The position numbers were made by a program, and so were the translations under genes. A DNA stretch of 64,000 nucleotides, taken from positions 372,001 through 436,000 of the forward strand of contig NZ_CP179868.1 of NCBI RefSeq assembly GCF_051379705.1. The letters run 5' to 3'. Shown one piece after another: positions 17,145 through 26,413 of the stretch (the stretch's first letter is position 1; each line of letters begins with the position of its first letter). The stretch comes from Ekhidna sp051379705. GTDB taxonomy: Bacteria > Bacteroidota > Bacteroidia > Cytophagales > Cyclobacteriaceae. The notes under the pieces are model-generated. The model worked only from the letters and a program-made list of their open reading frames with translations, was not told the origin of the DNA and made no database searches.

Positions 17145-18431
17145 ATGAACACAATGAAAGATTTTGTAGAAGAGCTCAAGTGGCGAGGTATGGTGCATGA
17201 TATAATGCCCGGAACACAAGAGGAACTGAATAAAGGATTAACTACCGCCTACATCGGATTTGATCCAACAGCAGATTCGCTACATATTGGCAATATGGTC
17301 CAAATAATGACATTGGTTCATTTTCAAAGATGCGGTCACAAGCCGTTGGCCTTAGTAGGAGGCGCGACAGGAATGGTCGGGGATCCATCAGGGAAATCAG
17401 CGGAAAGAAACTTACTAGATGAAAAGACGCTAAATCATAACCTTTCCTGCGTAAAGAAGCAGCTGGAGAGCTTTCTTTCATTTGAAGGCGAGAATGCTGC
17501 AGAGGTGGTAAACAATTATGATTGGTTTAAGGATTTCGGTTTTCTTGAGTTTATCAGAGATGTGGGCAAGCATATAACTGTGAATTATATGATGTCGAAG
17601 GATTCGGTGAAATCCAGATTAGAATCTGGGTTGTCCTTCACAGAATTTTCATATCAACTGGTTCAGGGTTATGATTTCTACTACTTGTGGAAACATAAGA
17701 ATGCCAAACTTCAGCTTGGTGGTTCCGATCAGTGGGGCAACATTGTTACGGGTACCGAGCTAATTAGAAGAAAGGATCAGGGCGAAGCATTTGCTATGAC
17801 TACCCCATTGATAACTAAAGCAGATGGCTCGAAGTTTGGAAAATCTGAAGGAGGAAACATTTGGTTAGATCCTGAAAAAACATCTCCATATAAATTTTAT
17901 CAATATTGGATCAATTCTTCGGATGAAGATGTTGAAAAATACATTAAGATATTCAGCCTAAATGGTCGGGAAGAAATAGAATCGCTAATCTCAAAGCATC
18001 GTGAAGCACCTCATCAGAGATTGTTACAACACTCATTGGCTGAAGAGATCACAGAAAGAGTACATTCAAAAGCAGATTTAGATACAGCTATAAAAGCAAG
18101 CGCTATTCTCTTTGGAAAATCTACCACTGAGGACCTTGAAAGTCTGGATGAAAAAACACTGCTGCAAGTCTTTGAAGGTGTACCTCAGACGGAGGTGAGT
18201 AAGGAAGATATCTCTGGAACTGACGTTACTACTTTTTTGAGCGAGACCACTCAAAATGTCATTTTCAAGTCTAAAGGTGAAGCCAGAAAGATGATTCAAG
18301 GTGGCGGTGTTAGTATCAATAAAACCAAAGTAGAAGCACCAGATCAGGAATTCAATTTCAGCCTATTGCAGGATAAGTATTTGTTGGCTCAGCGTGGCAA
18401 GAAGAATTACTTTTTGATTAAAGTCAATTAA
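17145..18431 (+). CDS. tyrS: Tyrosine-tRNA ligase
   Basis: Class I aminoacyl-tRNA synthetase that charges tRNA(Tyr). The 428 residues show the HIGH-type motif HIGN (47-50) after YIGFDPTADSL, the tyrosine pocket and dimer features GGATGMVGDPSGKSAERN, QLGGSDQWGNIVTG, the KMSKS-type loop KFGKS (about 230) and a C-terminal S4 RNA-binding domain (about 365-428, EARKMIQGGGVSINKTKV). Length is normal. There are two close ATGs (17145 and 17154); both give a complete enzyme. The 3' end overlaps the convergent AI-2E exporter gene by 4 bases. Confidence 0.97.
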   Translation: MNTMKDFVEELKWRGMVHDIMPGTQEELNKGLTTAYIGFDPTADSLHIGNMVQIMTLVHFQRCGHKPLALVGGATGMVGDPSGKSAERNLLDEKTLNHNLSCVKKQLESFLSFEGENAAEVVNNYDWFKDFGFLEFIRDVGKHITVNYMMSKDSVKSRLESGLSFTEFSYQLVQGYDFYYLWKHKNAKLQLGGSDQWGNIVTGTELIRRKDQGEAFAMTTPLITKADGSKFGKSEGGNIWLDPEKTSPYKFYQYWINSSDEDVEKYIKIFSLNGREEIESLISKHREAPHQRLLQHSLAEEITERVHSKADLDTAIKASAILFGKSTTEDLESLDEKTLLQVFEGVPQTEVSKEDISGTDVTTFLSETTQNVIFKSKGEARKMIQGGGVSINKTKVEAPDQEFNFSLLQDKYLLAQRGKKNYFLIKVN

Positions 18432-19510
18432 TCTTTCTTCTTGACCAGTTCTTTCTTTTCCATTAGTCGAACAACGACTCCTGCATCAGACATATTCTCT
18501 AGGATAACCTTGAAAAGGAAAGTCAAAGGCACAGCAAGAAGCATCCCAGCTGTGCCCCAGAGGAACGCCCAGAAAACAAATCCAAAAAGTACAGCTACGG
18601 TGTTCATAGAAAACGAATCTCCCATCAACTTAGGCTCTACCACATTTCCCATAATAAGTTGAACTCCTTCAAGACAAAGGAAAATGACTAACACTTGAGA
18701 AACCGAACTTGAATCAATTATGCCCAGAACGAGCGGTGGGACAATTGCTATTAACGAACCGATATAAGGGATATAGTTAAGTACCAACGCAAGGAATCCC
18801 CAGAGAACAGCATAATCAATCCCGAAGAACCAGCAGATAAGTCCAATTGCTATTCCCGTCATAACACTCACCAAGGTCTTTACTTTGATATAGGATCCAA
18901 CTGAGTCTTTAATTCGATTAAAAACTTTAAGCGATTTCTTGCTGTCCTTCCCTGAAGTGCCAATCAAATAACTGATAGTTTGGTCATACTGAGTAATCGC
19001 TCCCAGCAATCCGGCAAAGTATAGAATCGTCATCAACAGCTCCGCTGCCTTTCCACTTACGGTATTGATAAACGATCCAGACACTGTCCAGAACTCACTG
19101 GTTTGAAGCATATCCGTTACAAAGCTTCTCAATTCACCTCTTTGAAAAGTAATCCCGAAATAGACTGTATAATCGTTAATAAATGGCCGTAACTCATTGG
19201 AAATACTATCGAGAATGGCATCTCCATTTTCAATAAGCGCCTGAATGACGTTAAATAACCCAAATCCAATGAAAAAGAATACAGTCATCGTCACCAAAGT
19301 GGTTAATGCTATACTGACGCTAACCGAAAAAATCCTTTGGAAGAGATGAACCAACGGCTGGAAGAGAACTGCAAAAAACAAAGCAAAAAACAACGGAATC
19401 AGTAGATTCGATAATTCTCGCATCAAATACAATACAGCAATGCCCAGGAAGATCATCATTATGATCTTAATGTGCCGAAGAGAGCGTTCCATCTCAGTAG
19501 GTGAATTCAT
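18428..19510 (-). CDS. AI-2E family transporter
   Basis: A membrane protein of the AI-2E/TqsA/YdiK family, with about eight helices. Members include putative exporters of small molecules and some Na+/H+ antiporters. It shows the typical N-terminal pair of helices (IMMIFLGIAVLYLMRELSNLLIPLFFALFFAVLFQPLV), a central soluble region (~110-200), and the conserved FFGIDYAVLWGFLALVLNYIPYIGSLIAIVPP motif in pieces. I start it at the ATG at 19510, giving 360 residues; the frame is open to another ATG at 19564, but that adds an unusual 18 residues and leaves only 11 bases to the divergent gene. The substrate is unknown. Confidence 0.88.
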   Translation of the reverse strand: MNSPTEMERSLRHIKIIMMIFLGIAVLYLMRELSNLLIPLFFALFFAVLFQPLVHLFQRIFSVSVSIALTTLVTMTVFFFIGFGLFNVIQALIENGDAILDSISNELRPFINDYTVYFGITFQRGELRSFVTDMLQTSEFWTVSGSFINTVSGKAAELLMTILYFAGLLGAITQYDQTISYLIGTSGKDSKKSLKVFNRIKDSVGSYIKVKTLVSVMTGIAIGLICWFFGIDYAVLWGFLALVLNYIPYIGSLIAIVPPLVLGIIDSSSVSQVLVIFLCLEGVQLIMGNVVEPKLMGDSFSMNTVAVLFGFVFWAFLWGTAGMLLAVPLTFLFKVILENMSDAGVVVRLMEKKELVKKKD

Positions 19511-19575
19511 ACTCGCAAAATAATTGAATTCAAATAGGAATCGGCTAACTTTAGTCAGATTCAAAACCTGCTTTT

Positions 19576-20151
19576 ATGAAAAATATTACATCTCTCTCCC
19601 TTCTTTTCGTACTGTTACTAAGCTGCACAGGACAAGAGATTCCGGATAAAGACTATCAGCTTAAGACAGGCGTACTTGCAGCACCTGAGCATCAACGATC
19701 TGAAGCAACTGTCCTTGGTTTCAATTCCAAAGGAGAAATGGTAACACTCAGAGTGGGAACCAATGACTTTGTTTGCATAGCTGATAATCCAACAAAAGAA
19801 GGTTTTAGTGTTGCTGCGTATCATAAAAGTCTTGAACCATTCATGACTCGTGGAAGAGAGCTAAAAGCACAGGGGTTAAACGCCAAAGAAGTCTTTGATA
19901 AGCGTGAAGAAGAAGTGGCAGCAGGAACTCTCGAAATGCCAGACAAAGCCACACTTTATGTTACAACGGGAGATCAGAGTGAAGAATCTGGAGAAATTGA
20001 GAACCTATATACACGCTATGTGATATACATCCCTTATGCAACAGAGGAGACTACCGGAATGCCTTTAAGTCCACCAGCTCCCGGCGCACCATGGATTATG
20101 GATCCAGGAACACACCGAGCACATATTATGATTAATCCACCCAAAAACTAA
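19576..20151 (+). CDS. Putative lipoprotein, unknown
   Basis: A 191-residue exported protein with a lipoprotein signal (MKNITSLSLLFVLLLSC, Cys 17). The mature part has no membrane helix and no other Cys except one in FVCIADNPT. A stretch near 100-115 (LNAKEVFDKREEEVAAGTLE) is helical, and the C-terminus is Pro-rich (MPLSPPAPGAPWIMDPGTHRAHIMI), with two His. I do not recognise the family. It is divergent from the AI-2E gene, and its stop codon abuts the stop of the convergent OmpA-like gene. Confidence 0.8.
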   Translation: MKNITSLSLLFVLLLSCTGQEIPDKDYQLKTGVLAAPEHQRSEATVLGFNSKGEMVTLRVGTNDFVCIADNPTKEGFSVAAYHKSLEPFMTRGRELKAQGLNAKEVFDKREEEVAAGTLEMPDKATLYVTTGDQSEESGEIENLYTRYVIYIPYATEETTGMPLSPPAPGAPWIMDPGTHRAHIMINPPKN

Positions 20152-20565
20152 TTACATCACAACGGGCCAAAAAATTATATCTACTCGCCTATTCCTGCGT
20201 CTTCCCTCCCATGTTCGATTGTCATATACAGGATTGAACTGCCCAAAATCTCGTTTTTCGATTTGATTAGATTTGAAATCCAATCCTAAAAGTCTCTCTA
20301 TTACAGCATCGCCACGCATTTCAGATAGCCATTCATTGTATTCTGCACCACCAATATTATCCGTATGGCTATGGATTGTGATCGTGTAATCCCGAATGTC
20401 CGCTACAGAATCTACCAGCTGCTTCAATTCTTCAATTTGGTATTCATCTATTAAATAACTTCCTCCCCCAAAGTATATACTCTTTAAAATATATGCTTGA
20501 GGTTGATCTTGAGCATTTGAAAAAGCTGCCGAAAGGCATAATAATATCGAAGCGAGAAATCGCAT
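20152..20565 (-). CDS. OmpA-like peptidoglycan-binding protein, minimal
   Basis: A 137-residue periplasmic protein with a cleavable signal (MRFLASILLCLSAAFSNAQ) and then almost only an OmpA-like domain. It keeps the pattern of the family: IYFGGGSYLIDE, the helix QIEELKQLVDSV, YTITIHSHTDNIGG (the T-D of the peptidoglycan site), NEWLSEMRGDAVIERL and the final NRRVDIIFWP. No lipobox and no barrel are present, so it would be a free periplasmic protein or bind a partner. The frame is open upstream to 20655, but the signal peptide fixes the start at 20565. Confidence 0.85.
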   Translation of the reverse strand: MRFLASILLCLSAAFSNAQDQPQAYILKSIYFGGGSYLIDEYQIEELKQLVDSVADIRDYTITIHSHTDNIGGAEYNEWLSEMRGDAVIERLLGLDFKSNQIEKRDFGQFNPVYDNRTWEGRRRNRRVDIIFWPVVM

Positions 20566-20702
20566 GTTTAGAATAAACGAACTTAGAAGCGCCTTGTTTC
20601 GAACATCCATCTTTCCTTTCAACCATTCATCAATTATCAGATATTTTATGTCCACTATCCTAATTAAATTACTGTAACTCTTTAAACAGAAACCTAAAAG
20701 AT

Positions 20703-23700
20703 ATGAAGAACAAATTACTCATTTTGCTTCTCTCAATCAGCTCAGTAGCTTTTGCTCAGAAGCTTGACATGGAAGCATTCAAAAACATGGCACCCCGCAA
20801 TATTGGTCCGGCCGGGATGTCGGGTAGAGTCACAGCCATTGATGTAGTTACTGATCAGCCAGATATCATGTACGTGGGCTCAGCTTCCGGTGGTGTGTGG
20901 AAGTCCACCAGCGGAGGAATTGATTGGGAACCAATTTTCAATAATCTATCCACAGCTTCAATTGGAGCAGTGACCATTCAGCAATCTAACCCGTCAGTCG
21001 TTTGGGTCGGAACAGGAGAAGGTAATCCCCGAAACTCACTCAATGGTGGAGACGGAATCTACCGAACATTGGATGGAGGTAAAACATGGAAAAAAATGGG
21101 TCTTGAAAAGACTCGTCATATTCATCGAATCATTGTCCACCCGGATGACCCAAATACAATTTTTGTTGCAGCTATTGGCTCCCCATGGGGAGAACACGAA
21201 GAGCGAGGTGTGTATAAAACCACTGATGGTGGCAAGACATGGAATCGAGTTCTATTCACTAATATCCGAACAGGCGCAGCAGAGCTTGTGATGGATCCAA
21301 GCAATCCAAATAAGCTCATCGCTGCGATGTGGGAACACAAGCGTGATCCGTGGTTCTTTAAATCAGGTGGTCCTGGTTCTGGTTTGTATGTAACCCATGA
21401 TGGAGGAGAAACTTGGGAGCAGCGCACAGAAGATGATGGTTTGCCTTCAGGCGATCTGGGGAGAATGGGCATTGCAATTGCTCCTTCGAGACCAAACGTA
21501 GTTTACGCGATCATTGAGTCTAAGAAAAACGCGCTGTACCGATCAGACGATGGAGGCTTTAAGTGGAGAAAGATTAATGATAATAACGACATTGGAAATA
21601 GACCATTCTACTACTTTGAAATTTATGTTGATCCGGTCAATGAAAATCGTGTGTACAGCATCTTCACGTATGTGAATGTATCTGTAGACGGTGGTAAATC
21701 ATTCACTCAGTTGATGGGAGCCTATGGTGTGGATAATGGCGTACACCCTGATCACCATGCATGGTATATCCACCCAAAAGATCCCAACTTCATGATGGAT
21801 GGAAATGATGGTGGATTAAATATCACAAGAGATCGAGGCGAAACCTGGAGATTTGTTTCCAATCTACCCGTCGGACAGTTTTATCACATCGCAGTAGATA
21901 ACGAAACCCCTTATAACGTATATGGCGGTATGCAGGACAATGGATCATGGGCAGGTCCGGCATACGTCTGGAAAGCTCAGGGAATTAGAAATCATTATTG
22001 GCAGGAAATATCATTTGGAGATGGGTTTGATGTACTTCCAGATCCTAGAGATAGCCGCTACGGAATCTCCACTTCACAACAAGGGTTTGCTTCCATCTAT
22101 GACAGAAAGACCGGTTACAATGAAACGGTAAGACCGACCTACCCAGAAGGTAATGTAGAACTCCGATTCAATTGGAACGTAGGTATGGCTAGAGATCCGC
22201 AGAATCCGTCTGTCGTGTATTTCGGGAGCCAATTCGTCCACAAAAGCACGGACAATGGTCAGAATTGGGAAATCATCTCTCCTGACCTGACAACGAATGA
22301 TCCTGAAAAACAGAAGCAAGGTGAAAGCGGTGGTTTGACCATGGACGCAACCGGAGCAGAGAACTACTGCACGGTAATCGTTATTGAGCCCTCACCTTTA
22401 AACTCAGATTTACTCTGGGCAGGAACAGACGATGGCAATGTTCAAATCTCTCGCAATGGAGGAGACACGTGGACGAATGTTGGTGGCAACCTTCCAGAGC
22501 TCCCGGCAGGAACTTGGATTACGCAAATAAAGGCTTCTAATAAAAATCAAGGAGAAGCATTATTAGTAGCCAATGACTACAGAAGATTCAACTATACTCC
22601 GTATGCCTACCGAACCAGAGATTATGGGGAAAATTGGGAACGAATTGTAGATAGCAATGATGTCATTAGCTATGCGCTCGCTATCGTAGAAGACCCTGAA
22701 GAATCTCGTCTTTTATTCCTCGGCACAGATGACGGACTCTATGTATCCATAGATGCAGGATCCAACTGGACCAAGTGGACAGAAGGTTTCCCAACTACGA
22801 ATGCATACGATCTTGTAATTCACCCAGAAGAGCATGACTTGGTTATTGGAACATTCGGAAGGGCTATCTGGGTTATGGACGACATTCGACCACTTCGTGG
22901 AATTGCAAAAAATGGTAAGCCTATACTTGACAAAGTATTGAGCGTTTACAACCCTCCAGTAGCATATGTCGCATCAAATCAGCAACCAAAAGGGTCAAGA
23001 TTTGGCGGAGATGCTCTTTACAATGGAGAAAACAGGCCATATGGAGCTATGCTAAGTTATTCCATCAATCGTCCGGAAGAGATGAAAAAAGAAGCGATGG
23101 ATGATAAGAAGAAGGGGAAAAAGAAGAAAAATGATGACGCTCCAATGGAAGAAGAGAAGAAAGAAGAAAAAGTATCATACGACTCTCTTGTAGTTGAAAT
23201 TATAAACGGTGATAAAATCATTCGTACATTGAAATCAAAAGCGCCAGAAGAGAATGGGATACATCGAACCTTCTGGTACATGGATGAAAAAGGTACCGAT
23301 TTCATGAGTCGAAGAGACCGAAGAGGCAATCGCGAACGTGGAGGTGTAACTGTTCTGCCCGGAACATATAAAGTAAGATTTACTTTCGGAGATCAAAAAG
23401 ATTCTACTGAAATAGAAGTAAAATATGATCCGAGAATTGAAATTTCAAATGGGGCAATCAAAGCTCAATATGACGCATTAAAAGCACTTGAGTCCAAGTA
23501 TGCAATGGGCGTTAAAGCCGTTGATCGTTTGAAGGAAAGCCTTGACATTGCTAAAGGAGTGCAAGCAGATTTGAAAGAGAAAGATAAAGAAGGCTATAAA
23601 GAACAATTGGAGTTATGCAAGTCAACCATTGACACGTTGAATAGTATGTTAGACGTCTTTTTAGGTAAAGAAGATGATCGTCAAGGCATTACACGCGGCA

Positions 23701-23933
23701 CGCCGAATAGCGTGAATAATTCTTACTTTGGAGCATCAAGATATGTTGGTAATGCACTTCATGCTCCGGGATCAACAGAGAACAAACTCATCAAAAAGTT
23801 TGAAGATGACCTCTCTGAAGCAATGGAAATGGTCAATGGCTACTACGGAGAAAAGTGGTCGGAATTCAGGTCGGCTGTTGAAGACTTAGACACCTCTCCT
23901 TTTAAAGACTATGAAGAAATAAAAGAAGAGTAA
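20703..23933 (+). CDS. Secreted Asp-box (BNR/sortilin-like) beta-propeller protein
   Basis: A large exported protein of 1076 residues with a signal peptide (MKNKLLILLLSISSVAFAQ). I count about eleven Asp-box motifs of the S/D-x-D-x-G-x-x-W type across residues 70-700, e.g. DGGKTWKK, DGGKTWNR, DGGETWEQ, DRGETWRF, NGGDTWTN, DYGENWER and DAGSNWTK, so it should fold as one or two beta-propellers like the VPS10/sortilin group. A Lys/Glu-rich low-complexity linker (about 795-825) separates it from a C-terminal region ending in predicted helices (about 910-1076). Such proteins are common in Bacteroidota and often named glycosyl hydrolase, but no catalytic site is evident. A strong terminator follows. 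Confidence 0.9.
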   Translation: MKNKLLILLLSISSVAFAQKLDMEAFKNMAPRNIGPAGMSGRVTAIDVVTDQPDIMYVGSASGGVWKSTSGGIDWEPIFNNLSTASIGAVTIQQSNPSVVWVGTGEGNPRNSLNGGDGIYRTLDGGKTWKKMGLEKTRHIHRIIVHPDDPNTIFVAAIGSPWGEHEERGVYKTTDGGKTWNRVLFTNIRTGAAELVMDPSNPNKLIAAMWEHKRDPWFFKSGGPGSGLYVTHDGGETWEQRTEDDGLPSGDLGRMGIAIAPSRPNVVYAIIESKKNALYRSDDGGFKWRKINDNNDIGNRPFYYFEIYVDPVNENRVYSIFTYVNVSVDGGKSFTQLMGAYGVDNGVHPDHHAWYIHPKDPNFMMDGNDGGLNITRDRGETWRFVSNLPVGQFYHIAVDNETPYNVYGGMQDNGSWAGPAYVWKAQGIRNHYWQEISFGDGFDVLPDPRDSRYGISTSQQGFASIYDRKTGYNETVRPTYPEGNVELRFNWNVGMARDPQNPSVVYFGSQFVHKSTDNGQNWEIISPDLTTNDPEKQKQGESGGLTMDATGAENYCTVIVIEPSPLNSDLLWAGTDDGNVQISRNGGDTWTNVGGNLPELPAGTWITQIKASNKNQGEALLVANDYRRFNYTPYAYRTRDYGENWERIVDSNDVISYALAIVEDPEESRLLFLGTDDGLYVSIDAGSNWTKWTEGFPTTNAYDLVIHPEEHDLVIGTFGRAIWVMDDIRPLRGIAKNGKPILDKVLSVYNPPVAYVASNQQPKGSRFGGDALYNGENRPYGAMLSYSINRPEEMKKEAMDDKKKGKKKKNDDAPMEEEKKEEKVSYDSLVVEIINGDKIIRTLKSKAPEENGIHRTFWYMDEKGTDFMSRRDRRGNRERGGVTVLPGTYKVRFTFGDQKDSTEIEVKYDPRIEISNGAIKAQYDALKALESKYAMGVKAVDRLKESLDIAKGVQADLKEKDKEGYKEQLELCKSTIDTLNSMLDVFLGKEDDRQGITRGTPNSVNNSYFGASRYVGNALHAPGSTENKLIKKFEDDLSEAMEMVNGYYGEKWSEFRSAVEDLDTSPFKDYEEIKEE

Positions 23934-23940
23934 TACAAAA

Positions 23941-23970
23941 AGCCGTCTCAATTTGAGACGGCTTTTTTAT
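23941..23970 (+). terminator. Rho-independent terminator after the Asp-box gene
   Basis: A perfect 10-base stem (AGCCGTCTCA / TGAGACGGCT) with a 3-base loop is followed by a T-rich run. Confidence 0.9.
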
Positions 23971-23990
23971 TTTGTACCAAAATAACATCA

Positions 23991-26351
23991 ATGAAAATTC
24001 TAAAAATTCTTGGAGCGGTGCTCGTATTGTTTTTTGTAGGTGTAGTTGCGTATCTTTTCTACTTAAAATCATCCCTTACCCCGTCCTACTCTGGAGAAAT
24101 TCAATTGCCTGTTCTTAACGAAAGCACCGAGGTATATTTTACAGAATTCGGCATCCCACACATCTATGCAAAGAATGAGATTGATGCTTACAAATCATTA
24201 GGGTATGTTCATGCAAAAGAACGTCTCTGGCAAATGGACCTGTTAAGACACGTTGGAAGTGGGCGTCTCTCCGAGCTTTTTGGTCCAGACTTGATTCAGG
24301 TAGATAAATTTCTCAGAACCATGGGACTAAACTCTTACGCCAAAGAGTCCGCAAAAGCCTATCTCCAAAAAGATCATGAAAGTGTAGTATTAGTGCAGGC
24401 ATACATTGATGGAATCAATCAATACATTGATAATAACCCTAAGCCGCTTGAGCACACAATTCTTGGCTTAGAAATCGAGCCATTTGAAGTCCAGAATGTC
24501 TTTGAAACCTTGACTTACATGGCATTCAGCTTTTCCAATGCCCATATCACAGATCCGGTATTGACCGAACTATCTGCCAAACTGGATTCCGCATATTTAA
24601 AAGACCTCAACATTTATCACTACAAGGGTGAATCCACCTTAAGATCATTCGATGACAGATATGCTGATCAGGCAAAGCAAACCCTTGCAGTACTCAATCA
24701 CCTGAAAGTTCCCGAATTTATCGGAAGCAATAGTTGGGTTTTGGCAGGAGAAAAAACGGAGAGTGGCAAAGTCATTCTGTCTAATGACCCACACATCGCT
24801 TTCTCACAACCATCGGTTTGGTATGAGGCGCATCTTATTTCACCAGCAAATGAATACTATGGCTACCACATTCCCGGAGCGCCCTTTCCCCTACTCATGC
24901 ACTCCGAAAAGCAAGCGATTGGTTTAACCATGTTTGAAAATGATGATATGGACTTTTATGTAGAAGAAATGCACCCGGAGGATTCAATGATGTATATGCA
25001 TAAAGGGAATTGGAAGGAGATTGCATTAAGAGAAGAAGTTATCAAAGTGAATGGAGAGGGTGATGTCAAGTTCAATATTCGTTCGACTGTGCATGGCCCG
25101 ATTGTTTCGGATATCTTACAAGAAGAACCGCTATCAGATATCGTGAGCATGTATTGGGTTACCTCCAACTTTCCCAACCAAATGATTGAGTCCATTTATG
25201 GGTTCGTTAAATCAGAAAGTATAGCTGAGCTGGAGCAAGCTGCCTCCCAAATTCACGGACCCGGGCTGAACATTATGTATGGAGACTCATCTGGCAACAT
25301 TGCCTGGTGGGCAGTTGGAAAGTTGATCAAAAGACGTGATGAACAAACAAGTAAGACTTTCTATGATGGATCTACCGGACAGGATGACGTAGACTCCATG
25401 TATTCGTTTAGTCAAAACCCACATGCAATCAATCCGCCGTGGGGTTATGTTCACAGCGCCAACAATCAGCCGGACACAGTTAATGGAGTACTTTATTCCG
25501 GCTACTACCTTCCGGACGACCGAGCTGAGCGGATAACTGAAATCTTAGAACCCGCCGCTAAGGTTAATATTGAAGAGATGAAGACTATGCTTCTGGACGA
25601 CAAATCCATGATGCAAGAAGCCATAAAAGGAATCATGCTCCATTCCATAAAAGACACCGAAAGAGGAGACTTACTCAGATCTCTCTTAAAGTGGAATTGT
25701 GACTTCAATAAAGACGATTTTCGCCCACTCATTTTTCAGAGATGGATCAATGAGGTTTTGAAAGGTGCAATGAAAGATGAAATCGGAGATGAACTCTGGC
25801 CAATCTATAAGAAGACACACACTTATAAGGTTTCAGCAGAACATTTAATCAAAAACGAAAACACCTCTTGGTGGAATGATATAAACACACCCGAAAATGA
25901 AACGCGAGCACTCATAATTCAAAATGCTTTTGAAACAACCATCGCTGCGTTATCAGAAAATTGGGGCGAGGACTATACTCAGTGGAAATGGGGAAACGCA
26001 CACCAGCTTAATCACAAACATGCCATGGGTGACGTTATTAGCTTCTTGAGTGTTGGCAAGTTTCCTGTTTCAGGCGCTAACGAAGTGCTCAATAACATGG
26101 GATATACTTATGAAGATATACCGGAGCAAACCATCTTATTTGGTCCTTCCACTAGAAGAATTGTGGATTTTGCAAATGTGCGGAACAATAGCTGGAGCAT
26201 TCTTCCTACAGGTCAATCAGGGAATTATTTCAGTCCCTATTACGACGATCAGGCGCTGATGTTTGCCAACGGGGAATTTCGAAAAATGGAAATGAATCAT
26301 ACAAACATTAAGCAATCTGAAAATAAACTCGTGCTGAAGCCGGCGGACTGA
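23991..26351 (+). CDS. Penicillin acylase family N-terminal nucleophile hydrolase
   Basis: A 786-residue Ntn hydrolase that would cleave itself into alpha and beta chains and hydrolyse an amide, such as an acyl-homoserine lactone or beta-lactam side chain. It has an N-terminal hydrophobic anchor or signal (about 5-24), an alpha-chain region with FGIPHIYAKNEIDAYKSLGY and HAKERLWQMDLLRH, and the junction GSNSWVLAGEKTESGK near 245, where the first Ser of SNSW would become the free N-terminal nucleophile. Downstream are VILSNDPHIAF, FTMFENDDMDFY-like metal or substrate residues, and GDSSGNIAWW. The length is typical. The true substrate is not visible from sequence. Confidence 0.93.
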   Translation: MKILKILGAVLVLFFVGVVAYLFYLKSSLTPSYSGEIQLPVLNESTEVYFTEFGIPHIYAKNEIDAYKSLGYVHAKERLWQMDLLRHVGSGRLSELFGPDLIQVDKFLRTMGLNSYAKESAKAYLQKDHESVVLVQAYIDGINQYIDNNPKPLEHTILGLEIEPFEVQNVFETLTYMAFSFSNAHITDPVLTELSAKLDSAYLKDLNIYHYKGESTLRSFDDRYADQAKQTLAVLNHLKVPEFIGSNSWVLAGEKTESGKVILSNDPHIAFSQPSVWYEAHLISPANEYYGYHIPGAPFPLLMHSEKQAIGLTMFENDDMDFYVEEMHPEDSMMYMHKGNWKEIALREEVIKVNGEGDVKFNIRSTVHGPIVSDILQEEPLSDIVSMYWVTSNFPNQMIESIYGFVKSESIAELEQAASQIHGPGLNIMYGDSSGNIAWWAVGKLIKRRDEQTSKTFYDGSTGQDDVDSMYSFSQNPHAINPPWGYVHSANNQPDTVNGVLYSGYYLPDDRAERITEILEPAAKVNIEEMKTMLLDDKSMMQEAIKGIMLHSIKDTERGDLLRSLLKWNCDFNKDDFRPLIFQRWINEVLKGAMKDEIGDELWPIYKKTHTYKVSAEHLIKNENTSWWNDINTPENETRALIIQNAFETTIAALSENWGEDYTQWKWGNAHQLNHKHAMGDVISFLSVGKFPVSGANEVLNNMGYTYEDIPEQTILFGPSTRRIVDFANVRNNSWSILPTGQSGNYFSPYYDDQALMFANGEFRKMEMNHTNIKQSENKLVLKPAD

Positions 26352-26413
26352 ACCGCAGACCGCTGCTTAATGTTACCTTTACGAAAAATTGAATCAACCC
26401 AAACCATATAAAC

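Noticed and set aside
21122..21472. Open frame of 116 codons on the opposite strand of the Asp-box gene
   Set aside because: Antisense shadow of a clear coding region; no signal, motif or independent start context.
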